Of a stretch of 64,000 nucleotides of DNA, positions 9,627-16,679 are shown one piece after another. The position numbers and the translations under genes were made by a program. The notes below the pieces were generated by a model that worked only from the letters and a program-made list of their open reading frames with translations, ran no database searches and was not told the DNA's origin. Source of the stretch: Candidatus Zhuqueibacterota bacterium (GTDB lineage Bacteria > Zhuqueibacterota > Zhuqueibacteria > Zhuqueibacterales > Zhuqueibacteraceae). Within the stretch, counting starts at the first letter, position 1. Every line of letters starts with the position of its first letter. The stretch spans positions 1 through 64,000 of the forward strand of contig JAKEEU010000362.1 in assembly GCA_022616415.1 (NCBI GenBank), read 5' to 3'.

Positions 9627-10280
9627 ATGAAAGAGCTTCGCTACACTTTGTTGTCTGATGGCAGCTCAGACGATGCGCTTCTTCCTATTCTAACTTGGCT
9701 ATTACGTGAAAATGGGGTCCAATCTGCCATCCAACCGATATGGGCAGAACTTCGCCAGTTACGACGTAGACCACCCAAAATACTTTCAGAAAAAATCAAA
9801 AGAAGCCTGGAGTTGTACCCTTGCGATCTTTTATTTGTGCACCGTGATGCTGAAAGTGAGCCTCGCGAACAACGGATATTCGAAATCAATGAGGCAATAG
9901 AGAAAGCAGCTTCTGAAATGATGGTTCCGCCCACAATTTGTGTTGTGCCTGTTCGTATGCAGGAAACTTGGTTATTATTCGACGCAAAGGCTCTACGTAG
10001 AGCAGCAGGCAATCCCAACGGAAAACACCAACTGCAGCTTCCGCGTATTGCCGAGCTTGAAAAATTGCGTGATCCTAAGGATGATCTTCATGGGCTTATC
10101 AGAGAAGCCAGTGGGCTCAAAGGGCGGCGGCGAAAACGCTTTCACGTCCACAAGAATGTTCGTCGAGTGGCAGAACTGATTCAAGATTTCAGCCCGCTGC
10201 GTGAATTGCCTGCTTTTACAGCACTGGAGGCCGACATTCAGCAGACTATCAGTATGCAAGGATGGGGAACCAAGCCATAG
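9627..10280 (+). CDS. DUF4276-like (TOPRIM-related) protein, partner of an AAA ATPase
   Basis: A 217-residue protein. The N-terminus is YTLLSDGSSDDALLPIL, where TOPRIM-like proteins carry a conserved acidic residue, and the central strand ends LLFVHRDAESE, giving a D74-x-E76 pair like the DxD of TOPRIM folds. VPVRMQETWLLFD and the Arg-rich KGRRRKRFHVHKN segment match DUF4276 proteins, which usually accompany OLD/RecF-like ATPases. It converges tail to tail with such an ATPase at 10335-11846, 54 bp away. Nuclease or effector activity is inferred by analogy with OLD, Gabija and PARIS, where an ATPase is combined with a TOPRIM nuclease. Confidence 0.7.
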   Translation: MKELRYTLLSDGSSDDALLPILTWLLRENGVQSAIQPIWAELRQLRRRPPKILSEKIKRSLELYPCDLLFVHRDAESEPREQRIFEINEAIEKAASEMMVPPTICVVPVRMQETWLLFDAKALRRAAGNPNGKHQLQLPRIAELEKLRDPKDDLHGLIREASGLKGRRRKRFHVHKNVRRVAELIQDFSPLRELPAFTALEADIQQTISMQGWGTKP

Positions 10281-10334
10281 ACTCGTCACGATTTACAAGA
10301 AGAAAAGCATTCAATTCTATTGGAAGGTAGTATC

Positions 10335-11846
10335 TTATTCACTTGCGAAAGGGAGCAGGAGTTGCAGGTCGGGTCTATCTACAACTCGGCGTGTCGTCGA
10401 AAGTAACCGCTTTAATTGTGGGAGTTTTCTTTGTTCTTCATTTAAATCAAGTTCTGATTCGACAGGGGCAACCGGATTCAGGTAGGCCATGAGTTTGCCT
10501 CTGGAAACGACATTAACGCCTTCCGGAGCTAGGGTTCGCCAAGTATCGGGCAAGCAACTGAAACACACTCGCTTGAATCGTTGCCTCTCGTGTACGGTTT
10601 CTTTTAATTCAGCAACCAACAGGCTGTCATCGGGCGCCTGGCTGACAACGGCCGGAGAATGTGTATTGCCGATAACCTGGCGAAGAGGATTGTCCGGTCC
10701 TATGGGTTCGGTAACATCGGTTGCAATGTCCTGAAGCAGGTTGAGCATCGCCGGAATACGTTCGGGATGAATGCCGTTTTCGGGCTCTTCAAGACACAAC
10801 AGCCATCGCGCTTCCGAATCCAGTTCAAGCACTGTCAAGGCCAGAAAGCGCAAAGTGCCATCCGAGAGTGCCCGTGCCGGATGAGAAGTGCCAGTGTAGT
10901 CAGTCAACAATAAAGTTAGAAGCTCGCGTCGTTCGTCGCGATCTATCGAAACATCATACACACCATCAATCAGCTCTGCTAATCGATTGGCAACTTGACT
11001 ATAAATCCGTGCGCTGTACTCGCCATTTGATCCATGATTTGGGATGGAATGGGCCAAGCTATAAAGTGTTGCAGCGAGATGAGAGCCGTCAATTCCCAAT
11101 CTGGTGGGAGCTGTAAATGAATCTGGTTTGCGCAATGATGATGGCTCAAGCTGGAGAATACGCCAGGATTGCATTTCTCTTCGTGCAAACAGTGCGGTTG
11201 GACTTTCTGCGGCATTAGCCGCCGAAAGCACAGTTCTCGGCAGATTGCTCGCTAAACGGGAAAGAGGTCTGCCTTTGATGCCGTCTTGATGCAATTTAAT
11301 GAGCCGCTTTCCTTCTTCCTCCTCTGTTGAAATAAAAGGCGACGATCGCCGTCCCAACAATACGGATTTTCGCCAAGTCGATGTATGAGGAAATAGTAAG
11401 TGTTCTTTGGCTTCTCCCAAATTGATGTGAACCAGTTCTTCTTTTAAAATCTCAAGAGATCCTAGTGCTTGAGGGCTATCGTCGGCTCGATAGGCGAGCG
11501 TTAAATTGTAACGAAGGAAGGTGATACTCGCTTCGGCCTTTTGTCCCAGATCGTCCACTCCTTCCTTTGGCACAATCATTTCCACTTCGAAAGACATCTG
11601 ATCTGCATATTTATCACCAACACGATGAAACAGACTTCGCACATCAGTCGTTCGGCCACCTTCATCACGAACAGAGCGAGCCGCATCTATTAACGGGCGA
11701 TCAGCAAGTACGCTCAAAAAATTGATGGCGTCAAACAAATTTGATTTCCCCACGCCGTTTGCTCCGGCCACACAAGTGAATGGCCCGAAGCGAACGTCGA
11801 CGTCGACGAGGTTTTTAAAACCGGTAACTTTCAACCGTGTCAACAT
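10335..11846 (-). CDS. AAA family ATPase (RecF/OLD-like, AAA_21)
   Basis: A 503-residue SMC-like ATPase with a strong AGGAGG site before the start. The N-terminal KVTGFKNLVDVDVRFGPFT is the usual lead-in to Walker A GANGVGKS (28-35). The C-terminal half has the ABC-signature-like LSDGTLRFLAL, Walker B LLCLEEPENGIHP, and a switch histidine in NTHSP. No TOPRIM domain is fused to it. The DUF4276 protein at 9627-10280 is the likely partner but lies on the opposite strand, so the two are separately transcribed. A second, diverged ATPase/DUF4276 pair lies at 18590-20520. A role in phage or plasmid defence is inferred. Confidence 0.85.
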   Translation of the reverse strand: MLTRLKVTGFKNLVDVDVRFGPFTCVAGANGVGKSNLFDAINFLSVLADRPLIDAARSVRDEGGRTTDVRSLFHRVGDKYADQMSFEVEMIVPKEGVDDLGQKAEASITFLRYNLTLAYRADDSPQALGSLEILKEELVHINLGEAKEHLLFPHTSTWRKSVLLGRRSSPFISTEEEEGKRLIKLHQDGIKGRPLSRLASNLPRTVLSAANAAESPTALFARREMQSWRILQLEPSSLRKPDSFTAPTRLGIDGSHLAATLYSLAHSIPNHGSNGEYSARIYSQVANRLAELIDGVYDVSIDRDERRELLTLLLTDYTGTSHPARALSDGTLRFLALTVLELDSEARWLLCLEEPENGIHPERIPAMLNLLQDIATDVTEPIGPDNPLRQVIGNTHSPAVVSQAPDDSLLVAELKETVHERQRFKRVCFSCLPDTWRTLAPEGVNVVSRGKLMAYLNPVAPVESELDLNEEQRKLPQLKRLLSTTRRVVDRPDLQLLLPFASE

Positions 11847-11890
11847 CGGAAACCTCCTGATGATTATCGTATTGCAAATGTAAATGCACT

Positions 11891-11919
11891 TTATTAAAAT
11901 ATGCTCATTCCAAAATCAA
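11891..11919 (-). promoter_or_regulatory. Candidate promoter of the AAA ATPase gene
   Basis: On the minus strand TTGATT and TAATAA are spaced by 17 bp, about 45 bp upstream of the ATPase start at 11846. Confidence 0.4.
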
Positions 11920-11956
11920 GAAGCAATATTTTTTTAATCTGCTTGCAAAAATACCC

Positions 11957-11985
11957 TTGACTTTGTCCGTTGGATACTCTAAAAT
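11957..11985 (+). promoter_or_regulatory. Promoter of the Phd antitoxin gene
   Basis: TTGACT and TAAAAT are separated by exactly 17 bp, 66 bp upstream of the antitoxin ATG. It is divergent from the ATPase promoter at 11891-11919. Confidence 0.65.
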
Positions 11986-12051
11986 ACGAACACCAGCCGT
12001 TGATAAAATTGATGTAGACTTTTTTTCTTAAAAGGCTCTAAGGTGCAAGTT

Positions 12052-12327
12052 ATGCAAATCTATGCAGAAGATATTCGGCCGGTCGCCGACTTGAAAAACA
12101 AGAGCAACCAACTTTTGCGGCATGTACAAACGACGCGTCGTCCCATTCTCCTAACTAAAAAAGGCAAGCCCACCGCCGTTCTTGTGGACGTGAAAGAATT
12201 TGCCGCAAAGCTTGCTTCTAAAGAATTGGCGCTCTTGCTTAAGCAGGCCGAGAAAGAAGTAGCCGAAGGGAAAGGGCGGGATATTGATGAATTCTTCGAT
12301 GAATTCGCCAAGACGTACAAACTATAA
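12052..12327 (+). CDS. Phd/YefM-family antitoxin
   Basis: A 91-residue antitoxin. The N-terminal domain (YAEDIRPVADLKNKSNQLLRHV, then RPILLTKKGKPTAVLVD) is the Phd/YefM DNA-binding fold. The C-terminal helix (GKGRDIDEFFDEFAKTYKL) is the toxin-binding tail. The ATG at 12052 is preferred over a GTG nine bases upstream because AAGGTG then sits at a suitable distance. The cognate ParE toxin immediately downstream is truncated, so this gene now looks like an orphan antitoxin. Confidence 0.85.
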   Translation: MQIYAEDIRPVADLKNKSNQLLRHVQTTRRPILLTKKGKPTAVLVDVKEFAAKLASKELALLLKQAEKEVAEGKGRDIDEFFDEFAKTYKL

Positions 12328-12381
12328 AGTCCGCATCACGTCTGTGGCCGAAAAGGATTTGGCAGAAATTTATCTCAACAT
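12299..12381 (+). pseudogene. Truncated ParE/RelE-family toxin
   Basis: Overlapping the antitoxin end, a frame encodes MNSPRRTNYKVRITSVAEKD followed by LAEIYLNI. This is the N-terminal strand and first helix of a ParE/RelE toxin. Homology then stops after about 28 residues, and the frame runs into a rho-independent terminator. The remaining 60-70 residues, including the C-terminal catalytic or gyrase-binding part, are missing. The gene is therefore dead. Confidence 0.7.
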
Positions 12382-12420
12382 AAAGCCGGTGATAAAATTA
12401 TTCGCCGGCTTTTTTATTTT
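12382..12420 (+). terminator. Rho-independent terminator after the Phd/ParE remnant
   Basis: AAAGCCGG and CCGGCTTTTTT form a 7-8 bp GC-rich stem around an AT-rich loop, followed by a T-rich tract. Confidence 0.8.
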
Positions 12421-12528
12421 ACAGCAAGGCCAAATTCCCAGTCGAGCCGACTGGGTTACGTGTAACCTTTTCCCCCGATCGCAGTCTGTATAAATGAACG
12501 GACAAATAACCAACGAGGCGCAGCGCGG

Positions 12529-13095
12529 GTGAACGAGCAGGCAGACAATCTGATTATGCTAAAGGTTCGGGACGGCGAAGTGGGCAAGCTCGGGATTTTG
12601 TTCGAGCGGCATCACGTGCCGCTGTTCAACTATTTCGTCAAGTTGACTGGTAGGCGCGACGCGAGCGAGGATTTGGTGCAGGAGGTTTTCCTGCGCATGC
12701 TGAAGTACCGGCAGGGCTATCGCGGTGAGAGCCAGTTCACCGTGTGGATGTACCGTATCGCGCGCAATGCCTGGGTCGATCATTTCAAAAAGGCAAAGCG
12801 TGAAGTGCTTTTCAATGAGGATGACGAGGAGCCGGTCAGTGATGATCCGAATCCCAGCGACGATTTGGAAGAAAAGCAAGAGATCAACCAATTGCGCACC
12901 GCGCTCGCCAAGCTGTCGCCGGAAAAAAGAGAGGTGCTGGTGCTCAGCCGTTATCAAGAAATGAAGTACGAAGAAATCGCCGAGCTGCTCGGTTGCGCCG
13001 TCGGCACGGTGAAAGCGCGCGTGCATCGCGCCATTAAAGATTTGAAAGACATGTACCTTGAACTTTCGCAAGAGAACCCCGATTTTACACGTTAA
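12529..13095 (+). CDS. ECF-type RNA polymerase sigma factor
   Basis: A 188-residue sigma factor. Region 2 contains SEDLVQEVFLRMLKYR and FTVWMYRIARNAWVDHFKKAK. An acidic linker (NEDDEEPVSDDPNPSDD) joins it to region 4 with KREVLVLSRYQEMKYEEIAE and the HTH recognition helix GTVKARVHRAIKDL. The start is a GTG; an ATG at 12556 (MLKVRDGEV) is the alternative, and neither has a strong ribosome site. A zinc-finger anti-sigma factor and two DUF4097 genes follow on the same strand, which makes them the probable regulon. Confidence 0.9.
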   Translation: MNEQADNLIMLKVRDGEVGKLGILFERHHVPLFNYFVKLTGRRDASEDLVQEVFLRMLKYRQGYRGESQFTVWMYRIARNAWVDHFKKAKREVLFNEDDEEPVSDDPNPSDDLEEKQEINQLRTALAKLSPEKREVLVLSRYQEMKYEEIAELLGCAVGTVKARVHRAIKDLKDMYLELSQENPDFTR

Positions 13096-13172
13096 AAAAG
13101 TTATTTCCTGTTCAACTACTTTAGGAGTATCGGGGTTTGGCTTTTATCTATGTAGGTTAAGGAAAAAGCAAT

Positions 13173-13991
13173 ATGACTTGCAAACAAGTGACAGAGATGT
13201 TCCCAGATTATTTGCTGGGAAGCGTGGACGAAGCCGCCAAGTCGGAGATAGAGGCGCATCTCATCTCCTGTGCGTCGTGCAAGGAAGAAGTTGAAAGCCT
13301 GCGCGCGATCTGGACGAAGCTGGGAACGCTGCCGGTGGAGCAGCCGAGTGAAGCCTTACGGCCGCATTTCTACGCGATGCTCGCGACATATCAGCAGGGG
13401 TTGCAACATGCACCCGCTAAACTGCGCCTGCGCGATGTGGTCAATGGCTGGCTCGAGCGTTGGTGGCCGCGACAACCGGCTTTCCAATTTGTATTTGCGC
13501 TGCTGCTTTTGGTCGTTGGGGTGTTTGCCGGATATCGCCTCAATGCGCCGGTGGCTCACGAAAGCACCGAAATCACCGCGCTGCGCAACGAGGTGCTTAA
13601 CATGCGCGAAATGGTGACGCTGACGCTGCTGCGGCAACAATCACCGAGCGAGCGCTTGCAAGGCGTGAGCTGGGTGCAGCGCATCGACCGGCCAAATGAA
13701 GAATTGCTGTCGGCGCTTTTGCACACGCTGAATTACGATCCGAACGTCAATGTTCGCCTCGCCGCGGTGGACGCCTTGTATTTCTTTGTCAATCAATCAT
13801 CCGTGCGGCAAGGCCTCATTCAGTCGCTGTCGCGGCAAACTTCGCCGTTGGTGCAGATTGCGCTGATCGATCTGATCGTGGAGCTCCGCGAGAAGCGGGC
13901 TGCCGAGGCGCTCGAAAAGCTCGTTGCGAAGGAAAAGATCAATCAAGAAGTCAAGCAACGCGCCGAGTGGGGCATCCAGCAGTTATTGTAA
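13173..13991 (+). CDS. Zinc-finger anti-sigma factor with HEAT-like C-terminus
   Basis: A 272-residue protein. The N-terminus is a ZAS/zf-HC2 domain with C3, H29-x3-C33-x2-C36. One transmembrane helix (about 109-125, FVFALLLLVVGVFAGY) is followed by a periplasmic region. This ends in HEAT-like helical repeats (LLSALLHTLNYDPNVNVRLAAVDAL, PLVQIALIDLIVELREKRAAEAL). It sits 77 bp after the ECF sigma gene and should hold that sigma factor at the inner membrane. AAGGAAAAAGCAAT precedes the ATG. The HEAT-like sensor part could scaffold a partner protein. Confidence 0.9.
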   Translation: MTCKQVTEMFPDYLLGSVDEAAKSEIEAHLISCASCKEEVESLRAIWTKLGTLPVEQPSEALRPHFYAMLATYQQGLQHAPAKLRLRDVVNGWLERWWPRQPAFQFVFALLLLVVGVFAGYRLNAPVAHESTEITALRNEVLNMREMVTLTLLRQQSPSERLQGVSWVQRIDRPNEELLSALLHTLNYDPNVNVRLAAVDALYFFVNQSSVRQGLIQSLSRQTSPLVQIALIDLIVELREKRAAEALEKLVAKEKINQEVKQRAEWGIQQLL

Positions 13992-14110
13992 CCCAGACCG
14001 CCGGTCTGGAAGGTATCCGGATTTGCCGAATCCGACGGACGCAGTCGCCCGGTTAACAACCAAGAGAGAGCATTACATGATTTTTACAGAAGCCGCAACA
14101 AAAAGCCTCC

Positions 14111-14175
14111 CACCGAAAACACCGAGAGTCGCCGAGATATTTTTATCTTTTCGGCGATACTCGGTGACTTCGGTG
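14111..14175. repeat. Palindromic repeat, CACCGAG type
   Basis: An imperfect inverted repeat. CACCGAAAACACCGAGAGT and CGCCGAG pair with CGGCGATACTCGGTG and ACTTCGGTG around a short AT loop. It lies between the anti-sigma gene and the first DUF4097 gene and may shape or attenuate the polycistronic transcript. It is similar in style to REP-like repeats of other bacteria. Confidence 0.7.
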
Positions 14176-14244
14176 ATCTTCGGCGGAAAAATGCTTTTTC
14201 TTAAAAACCACGCAATGCACTCCAACTAATGAGAAAAGAAGAAC

Positions 14245-15102
14245 ATGAAACATTTTCGCGCGGTCACTTTGTCCTGTGTTTTGGCGTTCACTTTGAACGC
14301 CCAGAGTTGGGACGTCGAAAAGAAGGAAGAGATTCGCCGGGCGCTGAAATTTTCCCATCCCACCGGATCGAAAGAGGTGGAAGTGGATAACGTCAACGGC
14401 TCGATCACAGTCACTGGCTACGAAGGCCAAGAAGTGCAGCTCGTCGCCAACAAAACCATTCAGGCGCGGTCGCAGGAAAAAATTCAAGAAGCGCAGGAGA
14501 AGGTGCGGCTTGAGATTACCGAGGAGGGCAACGCCATCAAGCTCTACGTGGACGCCCCATTTCGATGCCGCGATGGGTCAGTCAACTATCGCGGGGATCG
14601 CTACTATGGCTACTCGGTCTATTTCGACTTCGAGCTGAAGGTGCCGCGCGAGGCCGGTGTTTATCTCAAAACCATCAACGACGGCGACATCAAAGTCGAG
14701 AATATCGCCGGCGACTATGAGGTTGAGAATATCAACGGCGGCATCGCGATGCTCGAAGTCTCAGGCGCGGGCCGGGTTTATGCGCTGAACGACGACGTCA
14801 AAATTCTCTTCGCGAAAAATCCGTCCGGCGATTCTTATTATGGCTCGCTCAATGGCGAGGTGGAGGTCTCGTTCCGCCCCGACTTATCGGCGGATCTGCG
14901 CTTCAAAACTTTTAATGGCGAGGTTTTTACGGATTTTCCCGTTACTTATCTGGCCAATGCCACACCGTCACGTGAGCGCCGCAAAGGGAAATTCGTTTAC
15001 AAACAGGATCGCTCGTTCAAAGTACGGGTTAGTAACGGCGGCCCGGAGCTGGAGTTTGACGCTTTCAACGGCGATATTCGCGTCATCAAAAGATCTCAAT
15101 AA
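14245..15102 (+). CDS. Exported DUF4097 protein, paralogue 1
   Basis: A 285-residue protein with a short signal peptide (MKHFRAVTLSCVLAFTLNAQS) and no further membrane segment. The mature part is a right-handed parallel beta-type DUF4097 domain: repeated short strands such as VEVDNVNGSITVTGYEG, INDGDIKVENIAGDYEVENINGG and FDAFNGDIRVIK. Function is unknown. Such proteins are often encoded beside ECF sigma and anti-sigma genes. It is paralogous to the gene at 15248-16084. The CX-rich segment around CRDGS is unlike the paralogue. Confidence 0.85.
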   Translation: MKHFRAVTLSCVLAFTLNAQSWDVEKKEEIRRALKFSHPTGSKEVEVDNVNGSITVTGYEGQEVQLVANKTIQARSQEKIQEAQEKVRLEITEEGNAIKLYVDAPFRCRDGSVNYRGDRYYGYSVYFDFELKVPREAGVYLKTINDGDIKVENIAGDYEVENINGGIAMLEVSGAGRVYALNDDVKILFAKNPSGDSYYGSLNGEVEVSFRPDLSADLRFKTFNGEVFTDFPVTYLANATPSRERRKGKFVYKQDRSFKVRVSNGGPELEFDAFNGDIRVIKRSQ

Positions 15103-15247
15103 TTTTAGGGCAAACGTAACTATTCACCGTCTGGACGCTTTCGTGCAAAAATATCGGTGTTGGGTGCAACGACTCGCTCAAATCAAGCAGCGTCCGGACG
15201 GTTACCTGAATTGTTATATGGAAACTAATTTCGTGAGGTTTGAGAAG

Positions 15248-16084
15248 ATGAAAAGATTCGATCAATATCTGTCGTGCGCTATTTTTTCGCTCATCTTGGC
15301 GGCTCTGGCTTACAGCCAGGAGCCCATAGCAGACCGCGTGACGGTTCCGTTCAGCGATCCGGCGCGTCCAGGTTTGTTCAAAGCGGGCCTGATGAACGGC
15401 GGCATGACCATCAAAGGCTACGAGGGCAAGGAGGTGATCATTGAGGCGCGCGTGCGTGCCGAAAAGCCGCGCAAAAATGAGAAATCGGGCAAAAAGGCGC
15501 TCGGTTTGCGCCGGCTCGAGATCACCTCGACCGGCTTGAGCGTTGAAGAAGAGGACAACGTCATGAGCGTGGGCACGGAGTCGATGAATCGGACCGTCGA
15601 TCTCACCATTCAAATTCCGAAGAACACCTCGCTGAAATTGAGCTGCCTGAATGACGGCGACATCAAAGTGGAGGGGGTAAACGGCGAGATCGAAGTGAAC
15701 AACACCAACGGTGCAGTGACGCTCACCAACATTTCCGGCTCGGTGGTAGCGCACGCGCTCAATGATGACGTCATCGTCACCTTTGCCAAAATTACGCCGG
15801 ACAAGTCGATGTCGTTCAGCTCGTTGAACGGCGATATCGACGTGACATTCCCGCCGGATTTTAAGGCCAAGGTGAAAATGAAGACGGACAACGGCGATGT
15901 CTACAGCGATTTCGACATCAAGCTCGAGGCGGCGACCAACCGCATGGAAGAAGACACGCGCAAAGAGGGGGGGAGATATCGGTTGAAAGTGGAAAAGGCG
16001 ATGTACGGCATCATCAACGGCGGCGGGCCGGAGATGCAGTTTGCGACGTTCAATGGGGATATTTATATACGACGGGGAAAGTAA
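15248..16084 (+). CDS. Exported DUF4097 protein, paralogue 2
   Basis: A 278-residue protein. The signal peptide (MKRFDQYLSCAIFSLILAAL...AYSQE) sets the start at 15248; the open frame extends upstream but overlaps paralogue 1. The mature domain has the same strand repeats (MNGGMTIKGYEGKEVIIEARV, LNDGDIKVEGVNGEIEVNNTNGAVTL, FATFNGDIYIRRG). It has a charged insertion (EKPRKNEKSGKKALGLRRLE) absent from paralogue 1. It is probably cotranscribed with paralogue 1 and the sigma/anti-sigma pair. Confidence 0.85.
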   Translation: MKRFDQYLSCAIFSLILAALAYSQEPIADRVTVPFSDPARPGLFKAGLMNGGMTIKGYEGKEVIIEARVRAEKPRKNEKSGKKALGLRRLEITSTGLSVEEEDNVMSVGTESMNRTVDLTIQIPKNTSLKLSCLNDGDIKVEGVNGEIEVNNTNGAVTLTNISGSVVAHALNDDVIVTFAKITPDKSMSFSSLNGDIDVTFPPDFKAKVKMKTDNGDVYSDFDIKLEAATNRMEEDTRKEGGRYRLKVEKAMYGIINGGGPEMQFATFNGDIYIRRGK

Positions 16085-16114
16085 GACGGCAGTGAATTGA
16101 ATTTGTCAAAGAAC

Positions 16115-16143
16115 TTGACTTTCAAATACGATTCAATTATCTT
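16115..16143 (+). promoter_or_regulatory. Promoter of the HigBA-like locus, possibly leaderless
   Basis: TTGACT and TATCTT are spaced by 17 bp. The -10 box ends only five bases before the ATG at 16149, so the transcript would start at or within a base or two of the start codon. Confidence 0.55.
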
Positions 16144-16148
16144 TCCTC

Positions 16149-16331
16149 ATGTACCTTACCGTCGCCGAAATGCCTGAATTTTCACGCAAGGCGAAGCAAC
16201 TGCTGACTGAAGATGAGATTGACGATCTGATTGAATTTCTCGCCATTCATCCACAAGCAGGCGTTGTTATGGAAGGTACAGGAGGAGTTCGAAAGCTACG
16301 CTGGGCGCGGCAAGGCAAAGGAAAGAAATGA
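16149..16331 (+). pseudogene. Truncated HigB/RelE-type toxin (NadT-like)
   Basis: Encodes 60 residues: MYLTVAEMPEFSRKAKQLLT, a DEIDDLIEFLAIHPQAG helix, and GTGGVRKLRWARQGKGKK, then a stop. Intact members of this toxin family are about 105 residues and continue from RWARxGKGKSGG into two catalytic strands and a C-terminal helix. Everything after GKGK is absent, and the stop overlaps the antitoxin start (ATGA, 16328-16331). An internal deletion that fused the middle of the toxin to its end is the simplest explanation. The product should be inactive. Confidence 0.75.
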
Positions 16332-16615
16332 GCGAAGTTTATGAAAGCATAAAAAGGGGACTCCAAGAAGCTGTTGTTTTCGCGCAAGGGGCTAGAAATG
16401 GCGCCAAAATTCATAAGGTTCCCACAATTGATGTAAAAAATTTACGCCTCAAAACCGGTATGACCCAAAGCGAATTTGCTGCTGCTTTTGGCGTGAGTCT
16501 TGGCACGTTGCGGCGTTGGGAAAAGGGGGAAAAGCATCCCCGTGGCCCGGCATTGATTCTGTTAAACCTGCTTCAGAAGGAGCCTCGAACCATCTACAAA
16601 GTTCTGGGCAAATGA
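16328..16615 (+). CDS. HTH (XRE/NadS-type) antitoxin
   Basis: A 95-residue protein with a C-terminal Cro/C1-type HTH: RLKTGMTQSEFAAAFGVSLGT then LRRWEKGEKHPRGPALILLN. The N-terminal part (MSEVYESIKRGLQEAVVFAQG) is the usual toxin-contacting helix of NadS/HigA-type antitoxins. It normally represses its own operon. It follows a truncated toxin with a 4-bp overlap, so it is now an orphan regulator unless the toxin fragment retains a function. Confidence 0.85.
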   Translation: MSEVYESIKRGLQEAVVFAQGARNGAKIHKVPTIDVKNLRLKTGMTQSEFAAAFGVSLGTLRRWEKGEKHPRGPALILLNLLQKEPRTIYKVLGK

Positions 16616-16679
16616 ATGTCTTCTTTCCGGCTTTTGTCGTCATGGTTTCCTCCCAGTGTAAACGCAAGTGTGCTATCCA

